Positions 42,959 to 51,652 of a stretch of DNA of 64,000 bases are shown here, piece by piece (positions within the stretch are counted from its first letter, which is position 1; each line of letters starts with the position of its first letter). The translations under genes were made by a program, and so were the position numbers. This DNA is from Panacagrimonas sp052389915. GTDB lineage: Bacteria > Pseudomonadota > Gammaproteobacteria > Nevskiales > Nevskiaceae. The stretch lies in assembly GCA_052389915.1 (NCBI GenBank), contig JBQTHL010000031.1:1-64000 (forward strand), read 5' to 3'. Below the pieces are notes generated by a model, which saw nothing but the letters and a program-made list of their open reading frames with translations, had not been told where the DNA came from and searched no databases.

Positions 42959-43894
42959 ATGCCTACAAAAGCCTCGACCATCGCCGAGTGGATCAAGCGC
43001 TACCTCAAGGAAGAGGACACCCGGTCGAAATCGCTCATCGTCTCGGTGTTCGGCGATTCCATCGCACCCCGCTCCGCAGGCATCTGGCTGGGCGATCTCA
43101 TCAGCCTGCTGGCGCCCTTCGGGGTCAGCGAGCGCCTGGTGCGGACCAGCTCGTTCCGCCTCATCGAAGAAGACTGGCTGGAGGCGCGTCGCGACGGGCG
43201 CGAGAGCTACTACTCGCTGACCGCGTCCGGAACCCGCCGGTTCGAACTGGCTTACGGACGCATCTACACCCCGCCCCAGGAACAATGGGACGGAAGCTGG
43301 ACGATGGTGATTCTGCCTCGCAACGGAGAAACCACTCCGGATCGGATGGAACTGCGCCGCGAACTGGAATGGGAGGGCTTCGCCTCGCCGACGCCAGGCG
43401 TCATGCTGCATCCGGCGGCCAATCACCCGGTGCTCAAGCAGATTCTGGCCGACCTGGGCCTCACCGATCGCGCGGTCGTGCTGCAAGCGCATTCGCTTCC
43501 GGAATTTTCATCCGAGCCGATCAGCACGCTGATCGAGCGTTCCTGGGACTTGAGCGATGTGCGGGATCGCTACGAAAAATTCGTCGCCCGGTTTCAGCCC
43601 TTGCAAGCGAAACTGGAGCAAACCAGCATCACGCCGCAGCAGGCTTTCGTGGTGCAGACCCTGCTGATCCACTCGTTCCGCCGCGTGACCCTGCACGACC
43701 CGCGGCTGCCCATTTCCATGCTGCCCGCCGAATGGCCCGGCCTGAGCGCGTACAAGCTATGCCGGCAGATTTACCAGCTCACGTACCGTCTGGCGCAGTC
43801 GCATCTGGAGTCGGTTTCCGAGGCAGAGGAAACCTCGCAGTCGCCGTCGAAGCTGAGCATGCGGGTGCAGCAGAGGTTTGGCGGACTTCGGTAA
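42959..43894 (+). CDS. paaX: Phenylacetate pathway repressor PaaX
   Basis: 311 residues, the usual PaaX length. The N-terminal winged-helix part has SLIVSVFGDSIAPRSAGIWL and a RTSSFRLIEEDWLEARRDGR recognition region. A central domain (WTMVILPRNGE) and C-terminal domain (ERSWDLSDVRDRYEKFV) match the family. PaaX is a repressor released by phenylacetyl-CoA, and it usually controls paaA and its own gene. It is divergent from paaA. Confidence 0.94.
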   Translation: MPTKASTIAEWIKRYLKEEDTRSKSLIVSVFGDSIAPRSAGIWLGDLISLLAPFGVSERLVRTSSFRLIEEDWLEARRDGRESYYSLTASGTRRFELAYGRIYTPPQEQWDGSWTMVILPRNGETTPDRMELRRELEWEGFASPTPGVMLHPAANHPVLKQILADLGLTDRAVVLQAHSLPEFSSEPISTLIERSWDLSDVRDRYEKFVARFQPLQAKLEQTSITPQQAFVVQTLLIHSFRRVTLHDPRLPISMLPAEWPGLSAYKLCRQIYQLTYRLAQSHLESVSEAEETSQSPSKLSMRVQQRFGGLR

Positions 43895-43903
43895 CGACTA
43901 CGG

Positions 43904-43960
43904 TCGCGGGCATGGCCCGCTCCTACGGAATCCGAATGTAGGAGCGGGCCATGCCCGCGA
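43904..43960. repeat. Perfect 23-bp inverted repeat, family A
   Basis: Left arm tcgcgggcatggcccgctcc+tac (43904-43926) and right arm 43938-43960 are perfect inverse copies, with an 11-base spacer ggaatccgaat. It lies between the convergent paaX and glycosyltransferase genes. It could form a very stable hairpin, acting as a terminator in both directions. Related copies occur at 1, 57215 and 60640. Confidence 0.85.
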
Positions 43961-43978
43961 CAGAATTGCGCAGACGTC

Positions 43979-45088
43979 TTAGAAACTACCCAAGCCCATC
44001 AAGCTCAGATAACGACTCGCACTTAGATCGGCGCGATATTCCGCGACCGCCTCGCGCAAGCGGTCCGCGGGCAGTGGCGCGCGCAAGGCGTGCAGCATGG
44101 CGCCGGCCATCGCACGGTCGTCACCCACAGCAACCAGCGGCCCGAACTTTCCATCGGCCAGAATTTCCGAAGGACCGCTGGGGCATTCGGTGGACACGCT
44201 GGGGATGCCCAGCGCGAGCGCTTCGGTAAGGGCGTTGGGCGAACCCTCCCAGGCGGAGGACAGCACGAACAGATCGGCGCGGATCAGCCAGGCATAAGGA
44301 TTCTTCTGGAAGCCGGGCAGCAGCACGCGCTCATGTACGCCGAGCGTCTGCGCAAGACTTTCCAGCCGCTCGCGATCGCCCGGCTGGGGTCCATCGCCAA
44401 GCAGGATCAGTCGCGACGGCAGTTCCGACTGAATCGCCGCGAACGCACGCAGCAGGGTCGGAAAATCCTTCTGCTTCGTGAGGCGTCCCATGCCCATGAC
44501 CACGGGCAGGCTTTTGTCCACCAGCCAGGAATGTGGAGCGGGCTCGGCGGCCTGTTCCGCGAGCCGCGGCGTAATCACCGGATTGCGAATCACGTGAACT
44601 TTGTCCGGCGCGATGCCGGTGACCTTGATGGTGTCCTGGCGCACGCCTTCGGACACCGCAATCACACCGTCGGCCTTCAGATAGTGCTTGCGCATCGGCC
44701 GCACGCGCAGCCAGCGACTGAACGCATCCTTGCGTTCCAGCGCAGCGGACAGATTGGTGCCCAGGCGGATGAAGACCGGACTCTGCACGCCAGATTTATC
44801 GCGTGCGTGCAAAGCCGCCCTGCCGGCGCGGTCCTTCGCCGCGAGCAGCGCGTCGGGCCGATGCGTGCGCAGATAGTCCGCGACCTCGTTCACGCTGCTC
44901 CAGGAGTGCCGTGCCTTGAGCGGAATCAGATTCACGCTCGACGGAATGCGGCTGGCGTGGCCGCCCGAGAGCTTGAGCGCGAGCAGATCTACGTGGACGT
45001 GCTTCGCAAACTCCGCGCACAGGTTGGTGACCATGCGCTCCACGCCGCCGTCCCCGGAAAACGAGATAAGGACGGCGAGGCGTTTCAT
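43979..45088 (-). CDS. Glycosyltransferase, GT4-like
   Basis: 369 residues with the GT-B layout. The acceptor domain starts VLISFSGDGGVERMV. The donor domain has MGMGRLTKQKDFPTLLRAF, a DLFVLSSAWEGSPNALTEAL motif with the conserved EGSPN, and GIPSVSTECPSGPSEIL. It should transfer a sugar from a nucleotide diphosphate to a lipid-linked or surface glycan. The start at 45088 overlaps the preceding gene by four bases. It is the last gene of the glycan operon. Confidence 0.88.
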   Translation of the reverse strand: MKRLAVLISFSGDGGVERMVTNLCAEFAKHVHVDLLALKLSGGHASRIPSSVNLIPLKARHSWSSVNEVADYLRTHRPDALLAAKDRAGRAALHARDKSGVQSPVFIRLGTNLSAALERKDAFSRWLRVRPMRKHYLKADGVIAVSEGVRQDTIKVTGIAPDKVHVIRNPVITPRLAEQAAEPAPHSWLVDKSLPVVMGMGRLTKQKDFPTLLRAFAAIQSELPSRLILLGDGPQPGDRERLESLAQTLGVHERVLLPGFQKNPYAWLIRADLFVLSSAWEGSPNALTEALALGIPSVSTECPSGPSEILADGKFGPLVAVGDDRAMAGAMLHALRAPLPADRLREAVAEYRADLSASRYLSLMGLGSF

Positions 45089-46218
45089 CGAGCCATCGCG
45101 GCGAAGGCGGGCAGACCCATCGCGGCGAGATAGGCGGTGGTCGCCGACTCGATTTCGTAGGGTGCAGCCGCTGCGCGACAAGCCGCAGCATCACCGGGTC
45201 CGGACAGAAGTTGTTCCAGTGCCGCAGCGAGCGCAGCGTCGTCTCCGATCGGAACCAGGGGTCCGAGCCGGCCGTCTTGCAGCAACTCGCGCGAACCGCC
45301 GGGACAATCGGTCGCGACTACCGGCGTGCCACAGCCGAGTGCCTCGATCAGCACCACCGGCATGCCCTCCCAGCGCGAGCACAGGGCGAACACAGCGGCG
45401 TGGGTCATGAAGGACAAAGGGTCGGTACGAAAGCCGGGAAAGTCCACGTCCGATCCGACTCCGAGCTGCTTGGCAAGCTCGCGAAGCGGTTCGAGTTGCC
45501 CGCCTCGCCCGACGATTACGAGCCGGCATTCGCGCTGAGCGCGTCCACGCGCGAATGCGCGGATCAGGGTCGCGAAATCCTTGCGTGGCGATAGCTCGCC
45601 CACGCCAAGAATCACCGGCGACGCGCCGGGTGCGAACCAGGGGTGATCGGGACGCGGCGCGGCGTGTTCGAGAATGGCCGAAGGCAGCACCGGGCTCGGC
45701 ACGGTGTGCACCAGCGATGCGGGCAGGCCGGTATACGCCGACAAGTCTTCTGCGGCTGCAAGGCTGGGCACCACGACCGCATGCGCGCCGCGGTACAGGC
45801 GCGCCATCGAGGTGCGCTGCATCCATCGGTCGAACGCGCCGCGATGCGAAAGGTCCACCGAAATCGTCGTGCCGGAACGCAACACGAGTCGCGCGTCGCT
45901 GCCGGCCAGCCAGCGCGCGATGACGGCGCTGCGGTTGACCTTGTCCTTGTCGCACAGCATCACTGCCGGCCGCTCGCGGCGCAGATAGTGCACCACGGCG
46001 GGGATGCTCGAATAAACATGACGGCTGCCGAGATCGATCACGCGCACGCCGGGCGCATCGCCGAGATCGGGGCCGTGGCGCTGCACCTTGAGCTGGTCCA
46101 CGGCGTAGCCGCGGCGCGCGACCGCCGGGATGAGATTCCGCATCAGGCGATCCACGCCGCTGTGGCCGGAGGTGGCCAGAAAAAACGCGACGCGCGGCGG
46201 CTCCACGCTTACAGCCAT
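45085..46218 (-). CDS. Glycosyltransferase, GT4-like
   Basis: 377 residues, GT-B fold. The N-terminal domain is FFLATSGHSGVDRLMRNLI; the donor domain has LGVGELSPRKDFATLIRAFA and FALCSRWEGMPVVLIEALGC. It shares its layout with the next gene downstream, suggesting successive sugar additions. It overlaps the asparagine synthase gene by ten bases and the next glycosyltransferase by four. The sugar is not predictable. Confidence 0.88.
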   Translation of the reverse strand: MAVSVEPPRVAFFLATSGHSGVDRLMRNLIPAVARRGYAVDQLKVQRHGPDLGDAPGVRVIDLGSRHVYSSIPAVVHYLRRERPAVMLCDKDKVNRSAVIARWLAGSDARLVLRSGTTISVDLSHRGAFDRWMQRTSMARLYRGAHAVVVPSLAAAEDLSAYTGLPASLVHTVPSPVLPSAILEHAAPRPDHPWFAPGASPVILGVGELSPRKDFATLIRAFARGRAQRECRLVIVGRGGQLEPLRELAKQLGVGSDVDFPGFRTDPLSFMTHAAVFALCSRWEGMPVVLIEALGCGTPVVATDCPGGSRELLQDGRLGPLVPIGDDAALAAALEQLLSGPGDAAACRAAAAPYEIESATTAYLAAMGLPAFAAMAR

Positions 46219-48023
46219 TCCTGCGGATCCTCTTCAGAGCCGGGCGTGCCGGTCGAACCTTCGACGAACAGCCGATGCCATATCGCGAACTGCATCAGGC
46301 TCCAAACCTCGCGCGTGACGTCGTGCTTCGACGCCTGACGTGCAAGCAGGGCCTGCACGGCAGCCGGTTCGCACCACTCGCGAATCGCAGCGCTCTGCGG
46401 CAGCTTGCCCGCAAGCGCAGCGAGAAAATCTCCACGCAACCACTCACCCACCGGCACATGGAAACCGGCCTTGTGACGCCACAGATGATCAGCCGGTAGA
46501 AAGCCCTCAGCCCAGCGCTTGAGAAACACCTTGCCGGCGTCCTTACGCACCTTCAGCGCATCGGGCAAGGACAGGCCGAACTCGACGACGCGGTGATCGA
46601 GGAAGGGCACGCGGCCCTCGACGCTGAAGGACATGAGCATGCGGTCCGCCTTGACCAACAGGTCATCGGGAAGGTTGGTGCTGAGATCCACGTACTGGCG
46701 GCGTTGCAGATCGCTCCAGTTCGCGGGGGTCTCGCTCCAGGCCGCGACAAATGGATCACGGTGATGCGCCAGCGCTGCCTGTAATGCGGGATTGAACAGG
46801 CGTTTCACCCAGCCCGCATCGAGTTCGCCACGCGCTCGAAACCCACCGCTGCCGGGATAGCGCAGGGACTTGAAAGTGCGCTCGACCCAGGCCGGCCGAT
46901 AGCGCCCGTAACCCGCGAAAGCCTCGTCGCCGCCCTCACCGCTGAACACCACTTTCAGCTCGCGTCCCGCCGCCTCGGCCAGCGCCAAGGTCGGCAGGCA
47001 GGCGTAGTCGCGCATCAAGTCGTCGGCCGCCCACACGCAACGCGGCAATCGTCGAAACACTTGCTGCGAAGACAGCCGGATGGGTTGGTGATCGGAGCCC
47101 AAGAGCTGCGCAATACGTTGCGCGCCGTCCAGCTCATCCTTCTGCTGCGCGTCGGACCAGCCGATGGAAAAAGTGCGGATCGGCTGCGAGTGCAGGCGCT
47201 TGAGTTGCGCGAGGAGCACGGCGGAGTCCACACCGCCGGACAGGAACACGCCGTAGGGCACATCGGCACGCATGTGCTCGCGCATGACCTGATCGAACAG
47301 CGGATTCCATTCCTCGATTGCCTGTTCGTGTGTGAGCTGGCGCGGCTGCACATTGGTGGCGCGCCAGTAGCGGACATGCTCGGTCTCAAGATCGGAGGAG
47401 ATGCGCAGCGCCTCGCCCGGCAGCACGCGATGAATGCCCTGGACGATCGTCTCGCGCCCGCTGGAATTCTGGTTCTGGAAAAACTGCGCCAGCGCCGCCG
47501 GGTTGATCGCCGGCGTAGACGGCATGGCTGGCAGCAGCGCCTTGAGCTCGGATGCAAACAGCAGGCGATCCGGCAACTTCGCGTAGTACAGCGGCTTGAT
47601 GCCTAGCCGGTCGCGCACCAGCCACAGCTCGCGGCTTTCGTGATCGAACAGGGCGAAGGCATACATGCCGTTGAGGCGCTTGAGCGACTCGCGCCCCCAG
47701 TGCGCCCAGCCGTGGAGCGCGACCTCGCTGTCGGAGTGCGTCAGCGGGCGAGCGCCGAGCGATTCGAGTTCTGAGCGCAGCTCGATGTAGTTGTAGATCT
47801 CGCCGTTGCAGACCAGCGCGTATCGCTGTTGCGCATCGAACAAGGGCTGGTGTCCGCCCGCCAGATCGATGATGGCCAGCCGCGTGTGCGCAATGCCGAA
47901 GCCGTCCGATACGTAGTGCCCGGTGTCCTCGGGACCGCGGTGCGTGAGCGTGGCGGCCATGCGCGCCAGATCGCTTTCGGCCGCTCGCGCGCCGCGCACC
48001 ACCATGCCTGCGATGCCGCACAT
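46209..48023 (-). CDS. asnB: Asparagine synthase (glutamine-hydrolysing)
   Basis: 604 residues with the full two-domain layout. The N-terminal glutaminase starts MCGIAGMV with nucleophile Cys2, followed by LTHRGPEDTGHY. The C-terminal synthetase domain has the PP-loop SGGVDSAVL. Within a glycosyltransferase operon such proteins often amidate uronic acids or other sugar carboxylates rather than make asparagine. The gene overlaps the downstream glycosyltransferase by ten bases, so coupling is tight. Biosynthetic AsnB versus a glycan amidotransferase cannot be decided here. Confidence 0.9.
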   Translation of the reverse strand: MCGIAGMVVRGARAAESDLARMAATLTHRGPEDTGHYVSDGFGIAHTRLAIIDLAGGHQPLFDAQQRYALVCNGEIYNYIELRSELESLGARPLTHSDSEVALHGWAHWGRESLKRLNGMYAFALFDHESRELWLVRDRLGIKPLYYAKLPDRLLFASELKALLPAMPSTPAINPAALAQFFQNQNSSGRETIVQGIHRVLPGEALRISSDLETEHVRYWRATNVQPRQLTHEQAIEEWNPLFDQVMREHMRADVPYGVFLSGGVDSAVLLAQLKRLHSQPIRTFSIGWSDAQQKDELDGAQRIAQLLGSDHQPIRLSSQQVFRRLPRCVWAADDLMRDYACLPTLALAEAAGRELKVVFSGEGGDEAFAGYGRYRPAWVERTFKSLRYPGSGGFRARGELDAGWVKRLFNPALQAALAHHRDPFVAAWSETPANWSDLQRRQYVDLSTNLPDDLLVKADRMLMSFSVEGRVPFLDHRVVEFGLSLPDALKVRKDAGKVFLKRWAEGFLPADHLWRHKAGFHVPVGEWLRGDFLAALAGKLPQSAAIREWCEPAAVQALLARQASKHDVTREVWSLMQFAIWHRLFVEGSTGTPGSEEDPQEWL

Positions 48024-48026
48024 GGC

Positions 48027-48635
48027 TCAGCCCACTGGCCGGACCAGCCCTCCCGGCTGGTCATCCACATCGAACTCCACGTCCTGGTAAATCTCCGCCA
48101 GCGGAATCTCCACGCCGAGTGGGCCGATGCGCATGCGTGCCGACATTCCGCGGTAATCCGAATAAAGCCAATGGTCCGTTGCGCGCTCGTACACCTCGAT
48201 CAGCGGCTCATGGGGCGATACCAAAGCGTAGGTTTGCAAGGAGGCGACACCACGGTAGTGCTGAAACTTGCCTCCGCGATCCCAAGACTCGATGCTTGGG
48301 GAAAGCACCTCGGCGATGAATCCGGGATTGAGCACCGTATCCTTGCGCGCATCCAGGGTCTGAAGTCCGCCGCAAACCACGAGTACGTCGGGGTAGGTAT
48401 ACAGCCCGGTCTCATCGATCTGCACACGCAGGTCCTGCCCGTAAACCTTGCACGGCTTGCCGCGCAGCCGGCTCATCAGGGCATACGAGAATTTCAGGGT
48501 GACTTCGTTGTGAACGGGGCTGCCGCCCGTCATCAGGAAAATTTCGCCGCCGAAGAACTCGTGCCGTTCAGACGAGGCGCGGTCGAAAGCCAGGTACTCC
48601 TCCTCCGACATACGTTGCAGGCGGACAGCAGTCAT
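48027..48635 (-). CDS. Uma2 family restriction-endonuclease-like protein
   Basis: 202 residues. The PD-(D/E)xK nuclease-like core shows RHEFFGGEIFLMTGG, then the DLRVQIDETGLYTYPDVLVV and AEVLSPSIESWDRGGK segments with the Asp and Glu-x-Lys-like positions. Uma2 proteins are widespread, often multicopy in cyanobacteria, and of unknown role. It is inserted between a sulfotransferase and asnB, three bases from the asnB start, and is unlikely to act in glycan synthesis. It may have been acquired on its own. Confidence 0.88.
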   Translation of the reverse strand: MTAVRLQRMSEEEYLAFDRASSERHEFFGGEIFLMTGGSPVHNEVTLKFSYALMSRLRGKPCKVYGQDLRVQIDETGLYTYPDVLVVCGGLQTLDARKDTVLNPGFIAEVLSPSIESWDRGGKFQHYRGVASLQTYALVSPHEPLIEVYERATDHWLYSDYRGMSARMRIGPLGVEIPLAEIYQDVEFDVDDQPGGLVRPVG

Positions 48636-48681
48636 ACGGACCTCTCGGGCGAATTCCGTCGAAACGCTAGCACGGGCGCGC

Positions 48682-49344
48682 TCACTCCGGATCGAACCGA
48701 TAGCCCAGCATCTCGACATCGCGCTTGAAATACTCGCCCACCAGCGCCGCAAGATCGTCCGTGTAGTAGCTGCGGTAGTCCTTCTTGCGATCGGTCGCCT
48801 TGCGCTCGTGCGGCAACGCTGGGGTCGCGATGCCGATGTGTTTGCAGATGTGGTCCCAGTCCTCGTGCAGGCGCTCGAAACGGCCGATGAAATCGGTCAG
48901 CAGATTGCCACGCAGGTCGATCAGGTAATCGGTGAGCGGCGTGATCGCGGTGTCGAGGTGGTACTGGTAGGGCCGCGCCGGGTCGAGCTTCCAGCGCGTG
49001 AAGTCTTCGAAGGACTCATGCCCTTCGAGCAGGAACGGCCGCTCGCGCTTGAGGTGGTGGTAGCTCGATACCTGCAAGTCCCAGGGATTGCGCACGAAGG
49101 CAAATTTATAGAGCCCCTGGAAGAATTCCTGCGGTAGCATCTCCGCCGCGCAAATGATCTTGGAGTGCCGCGGCAGCTTGGCCGCGATGCGGTGGCCGGT
49201 CACACCCGACAACCGCGAGCAGACCCATTGCGCCAGGTAGTACGGATCGCGCCACTGCAAACTCTTGAGCGCGGCGCGCACGCTGGTGCCGCCGGTCTTG
49301 GCGATGTGCACGTAGAGGAAGTTGTAGCGGTTGGAAAGGATCAC
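48682..49344 (-). CDS. Sulfotransferase (HNK-1/dermatan-like, family 2)
   Basis: 220 residues. The PAPS 5'-phosphate loop is FLYVHIAKTGGTSVRAAL; the 3'-phosphate segment is FVRNPWDLQVSSY with the conserved Arg-Asn-Pro-Trp. This resembles carbohydrate sulfotransferases of the Sulfotransfer_2 group. The GTG start overlaps the stop of the upstream glycosyltransferase (GTGA). It is the likely source of sulfate groups on the surface polysaccharide of this operon. Confidence 0.88.
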   Translation of the reverse strand: MILSNRYNFLYVHIAKTGGTSVRAALKSLQWRDPYYLAQWVCSRLSGVTGHRIAAKLPRHSKIICAAEMLPQEFFQGLYKFAFVRNPWDLQVSSYHHLKRERPFLLEGHESFEDFTRWKLDPARPYQYHLDTAITPLTDYLIDLRGNLLTDFIGRFERLHEDWDHICKHIGIATPALPHERKATDRKKDYRSYYTDDLAALVGEYFKRDVEMLGYRFDPE

Positions 49345-50489
49345 GATTGCGTTCCCAACAACAATTGTTCGCAGCGCGCTGCCACCCGATCGGCCGAGAA
49401 GGGTTCCATCAGGCGTCGGCGATGAGCATAGTCGCCGGGGGTTCGCGCCATCTCCGCGGCGCGGCGAAATCCTTCTGCAACTTCGGCTGGATCGGTGGAG
49501 GTCACACACACCACCGTGTCCAGGCACTGCGCCGCGAGCTTCGCGCCAGGGCTTCCGGCCTGTGTAAGCAGCAGCAAGGGGCGGTCGACCACAAACGATT
49601 CGACGATCTTGGTCAGCAGGTAAACCGGCTCGCCGGCGAGCCAGTCCACAGCCAGCAGAACCGAAGCCTGCGCCTGCCAGTTCGAGATATCGCGCGCGTA
49701 GGGCTCGACCTTTACGCGGTCGGTCACGCCGCAGCGTCCGGCTGCCGGCAGTACTTTTTCCGGACGCGTGCCCACGCAGTGGATGCGCGCTTCCGGCGCG
49801 GTCCTGGAGTAAAGGGCGAATCCCCGCAGCAGCGCGTCCGGAGGCCGCGAGTCGCTGAAGGAGCCGATGTAAACGAATCGGGTCGAGGCTGGCGGAGGTC
49901 CGAAGGTCTTCGGCACCGGTGCAATGTGGTTGAGGACCTGTGCCCAGCCGTCCGCGAGCGGCGGCAGGTGCAGCAACTGATACGCAGCCTCCTGCGCGTT
50001 GGTGAACGTAGCCCCGCGCGCCTGCCGGGCAATGCGCGCGAGTCCGCGCATCACGTGCGGGTACTCGGCAAGCTTGGGCGGCGCCGGAAAAGGATCGCTG
50101 AAGTGCAGCCATAACGGGCGGCGCAGGGAAGTAGCCAGGGCCGACGCTGCGACCAGGCTGCTGTACGGCCACGCCCGCCCGTACACCACGTCAGGCTCGC
50201 GCGACGGTTCGAACGCGGAGACGCGGCGTGTCCAGAGATAGTGGTTGCAAGGCAGGTGGCCGCGCGCCGCGGCGACGAGCCGCCATAACCATTGGGGGTG
50301 ACGCGGCTCGACGCTCAATCGTTCGATGGAAAGCCGGGGATGATCGATCGACGGCGCGGATTTCTGGCGTGCGCATACCACCGTGATGTCGAGCCCACGA
50401 TCGAGGAGCGACCGCACCAGCTTTCCCGTGTTGATGCCCTGCGGCTTTGCGTCGAAGTTGACGCCGCAAAACAGGATGTGCTTGCCCAT
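49341..50489 (-). CDS. Glycosyltransferase, GT-B-like
   Basis: 382 residues. The N-terminus has a GT4-like ILFCGVNFDAKPQGINTGKL segment, and the donor half holds RFVYIGSFSDSRPPDALL, a CVGTRPEKVLP stretch and LLAVDWLAGEPVYLLTKIVE. The last part is close to other group 1 transferases but lacks the classic EGxP motif, so it may be a divergent member. It overlaps the sulfotransferase start by four bases and follows a GT2-like gene at a 46-base gap. Confidence 0.78.
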   Translation of the reverse strand: MGKHILFCGVNFDAKPQGINTGKLVRSLLDRGLDITVVCARQKSAPSIDHPRLSIERLSVEPRHPQWLWRLVAAARGHLPCNHYLWTRRVSAFEPSREPDVVYGRAWPYSSLVAASALATSLRRPLWLHFSDPFPAPPKLAEYPHVMRGLARIARQARGATFTNAQEAAYQLLHLPPLADGWAQVLNHIAPVPKTFGPPPASTRFVYIGSFSDSRPPDALLRGFALYSRTAPEARIHCVGTRPEKVLPAAGRCGVTDRVKVEPYARDISNWQAQASVLLAVDWLAGEPVYLLTKIVESFVVDRPLLLLTQAGSPGAKLAAQCLDTVVCVTSTDPAEVAEGFRRAAEMARTPGDYAHRRRLMEPFSADRVAARCEQLLLGTQS

Positions 50490-50535
50490 GATCTTCGAAA
50501 GATTCTGTCAGGAGATTGAATGCGCGCGCGGAAGA

Positions 50536-51306
50536 TTAGAGCAGTCTCGCGGCAACAGCCCCGAGAAAGAAGGACAGCACCAGCATGATCGCCGTCGCCA
50601 CACGCTGCCGGGTCCGCCTGCGCGACTTCTTGCTCGCTTCGACCGGACGGGGGACATGCCTGCCCCAGCCGGTATGCAGCACCGCGTCGGATTCCAGAAT
50701 CAGCGCGTGATATCCGAGCCCGCCGTAGTGCCGCGACAGTTTCTTTTCCGTTTCGTAGGGCGTGTACGGCGCCGCGCGGTTGTAATCGGACAAGCGGCGC
50801 AGGCCCGGGTTGAAGGTGAAGCCGGACCAGTCGGGCTTGTCGGACTGGAGACGGTGGTGACGAACGCCGTCGTGGCTCGCAGGCGCGCCCAGCTCCTGGT
50901 GCGGCGCATGGACGCGAAGGTCGTGCGCAAAGCTGCGCAGCCACACGGTAAACGCCAGCGGTTCGTGCGCCAGAAGCTTTTCGGAATCTTCGATGAAACC
51001 GGGCCGGTAGAACTCCCAGTCGTCTTCCAGATGAAACACCAGCGGCGTAGATACTCTCGAATAGGCGAGGTCGATGGATGCGAGCTGCCCTCTTGCCGGC
51101 CGATTGACGAAGACCTGTGTCCTCGCCGTCCAGTGCGTCGGGATGGCTGCACGCACCGCTTCGTCGCCAGAGTCTTCGGTAACGAAAACGCTGTGGATCG
51201 GTGCCGTGTTGAAGCGATCAAAACTTTCCAGCGTGAGCTTCAGCAGGTCGAAACGCCCGCAACTGGTGACGACCACCGAGACTTTGCTTTCGTCACTGAA
51301 TTCCAC
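50536..51306 (-). CDS. GT2-like glycosyltransferase with C-terminal membrane anchor
   Basis: 256 residues from a GTG start (GAGA upstream). The GT-A fold begins VSVVVTSCGRFDLLKLTLES and has LVFHLEDDWEFYRP with the metal-binding DxD-like EDDW. A C-terminal segment TAIMLVLSFFLGAVAARLL forms one transmembrane helix, so it is anchored in the inner membrane. It is the first gene of the glycan operon. The start at 51306 is the last plausible site before the GT-A core; longer frames are unsupported. Confidence 0.75.
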   Translation of the reverse strand: MEFSDESKVSVVVTSCGRFDLLKLTLESFDRFNTAPIHSVFVTEDSGDEAVRAAIPTHWTARTQVFVNRPARGQLASIDLAYSRVSTPLVFHLEDDWEFYRPGFIEDSEKLLAHEPLAFTVWLRSFAHDLRVHAPHQELGAPASHDGVRHHRLQSDKPDWSGFTFNPGLRRLSDYNRAAPYTPYETEKKLSRHYGGLGYHALILESDAVLHTGWGRHVPRPVEASKKSRRRTRQRVATAIMLVLSFFLGAVAARLL

Positions 51307-51652
51307 GCGGCAATCTCGGCACGTAGGGTGTTGGCAGGCTGGCAGGCATGATCGGTGCGGACAGTTTCGGGCGTCGGAGTTTAAGGATCGCACGTGTCGT
51401 GGCAAGCCGGACCCGGGCCGGCTCACCGGCCGTTAAGGGTCGGGCAGCGTAAAATGGTGGACTCGGAGCAGGATGCGATGACGATCCTTCGATCGTCGAT
51501 GCAAGGGGCCAAGGCTTACCTGGCTTAACTCAAGCGCAGGGCAGGACTGCCGACGCGCCACCGCCCAAGCTTCTCCGCAAATTTTCGGACAACTCGCGGC
51601 GCCCGGAAGCGGCTGTTGATTTATTCGTGACGGAATCATCTGAGGAATCGTG
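51307..51652. other. Intergenic region, 346 bases
   Basis: This lies between the divergent glycan operon and the serine hydrolase gene and should contain both promoters. Short open frames here look non-coding. I see no strong -35/-10 pair, repeat or operator that I would name. Confidence 0.5.

Noticed and set aside
51433..51639. A 68-codon minus-strand frame upstream of the serine hydrolase
   Set aside because: No ribosome binding site, no recognisable domain, biased composition; treated as intergenic.
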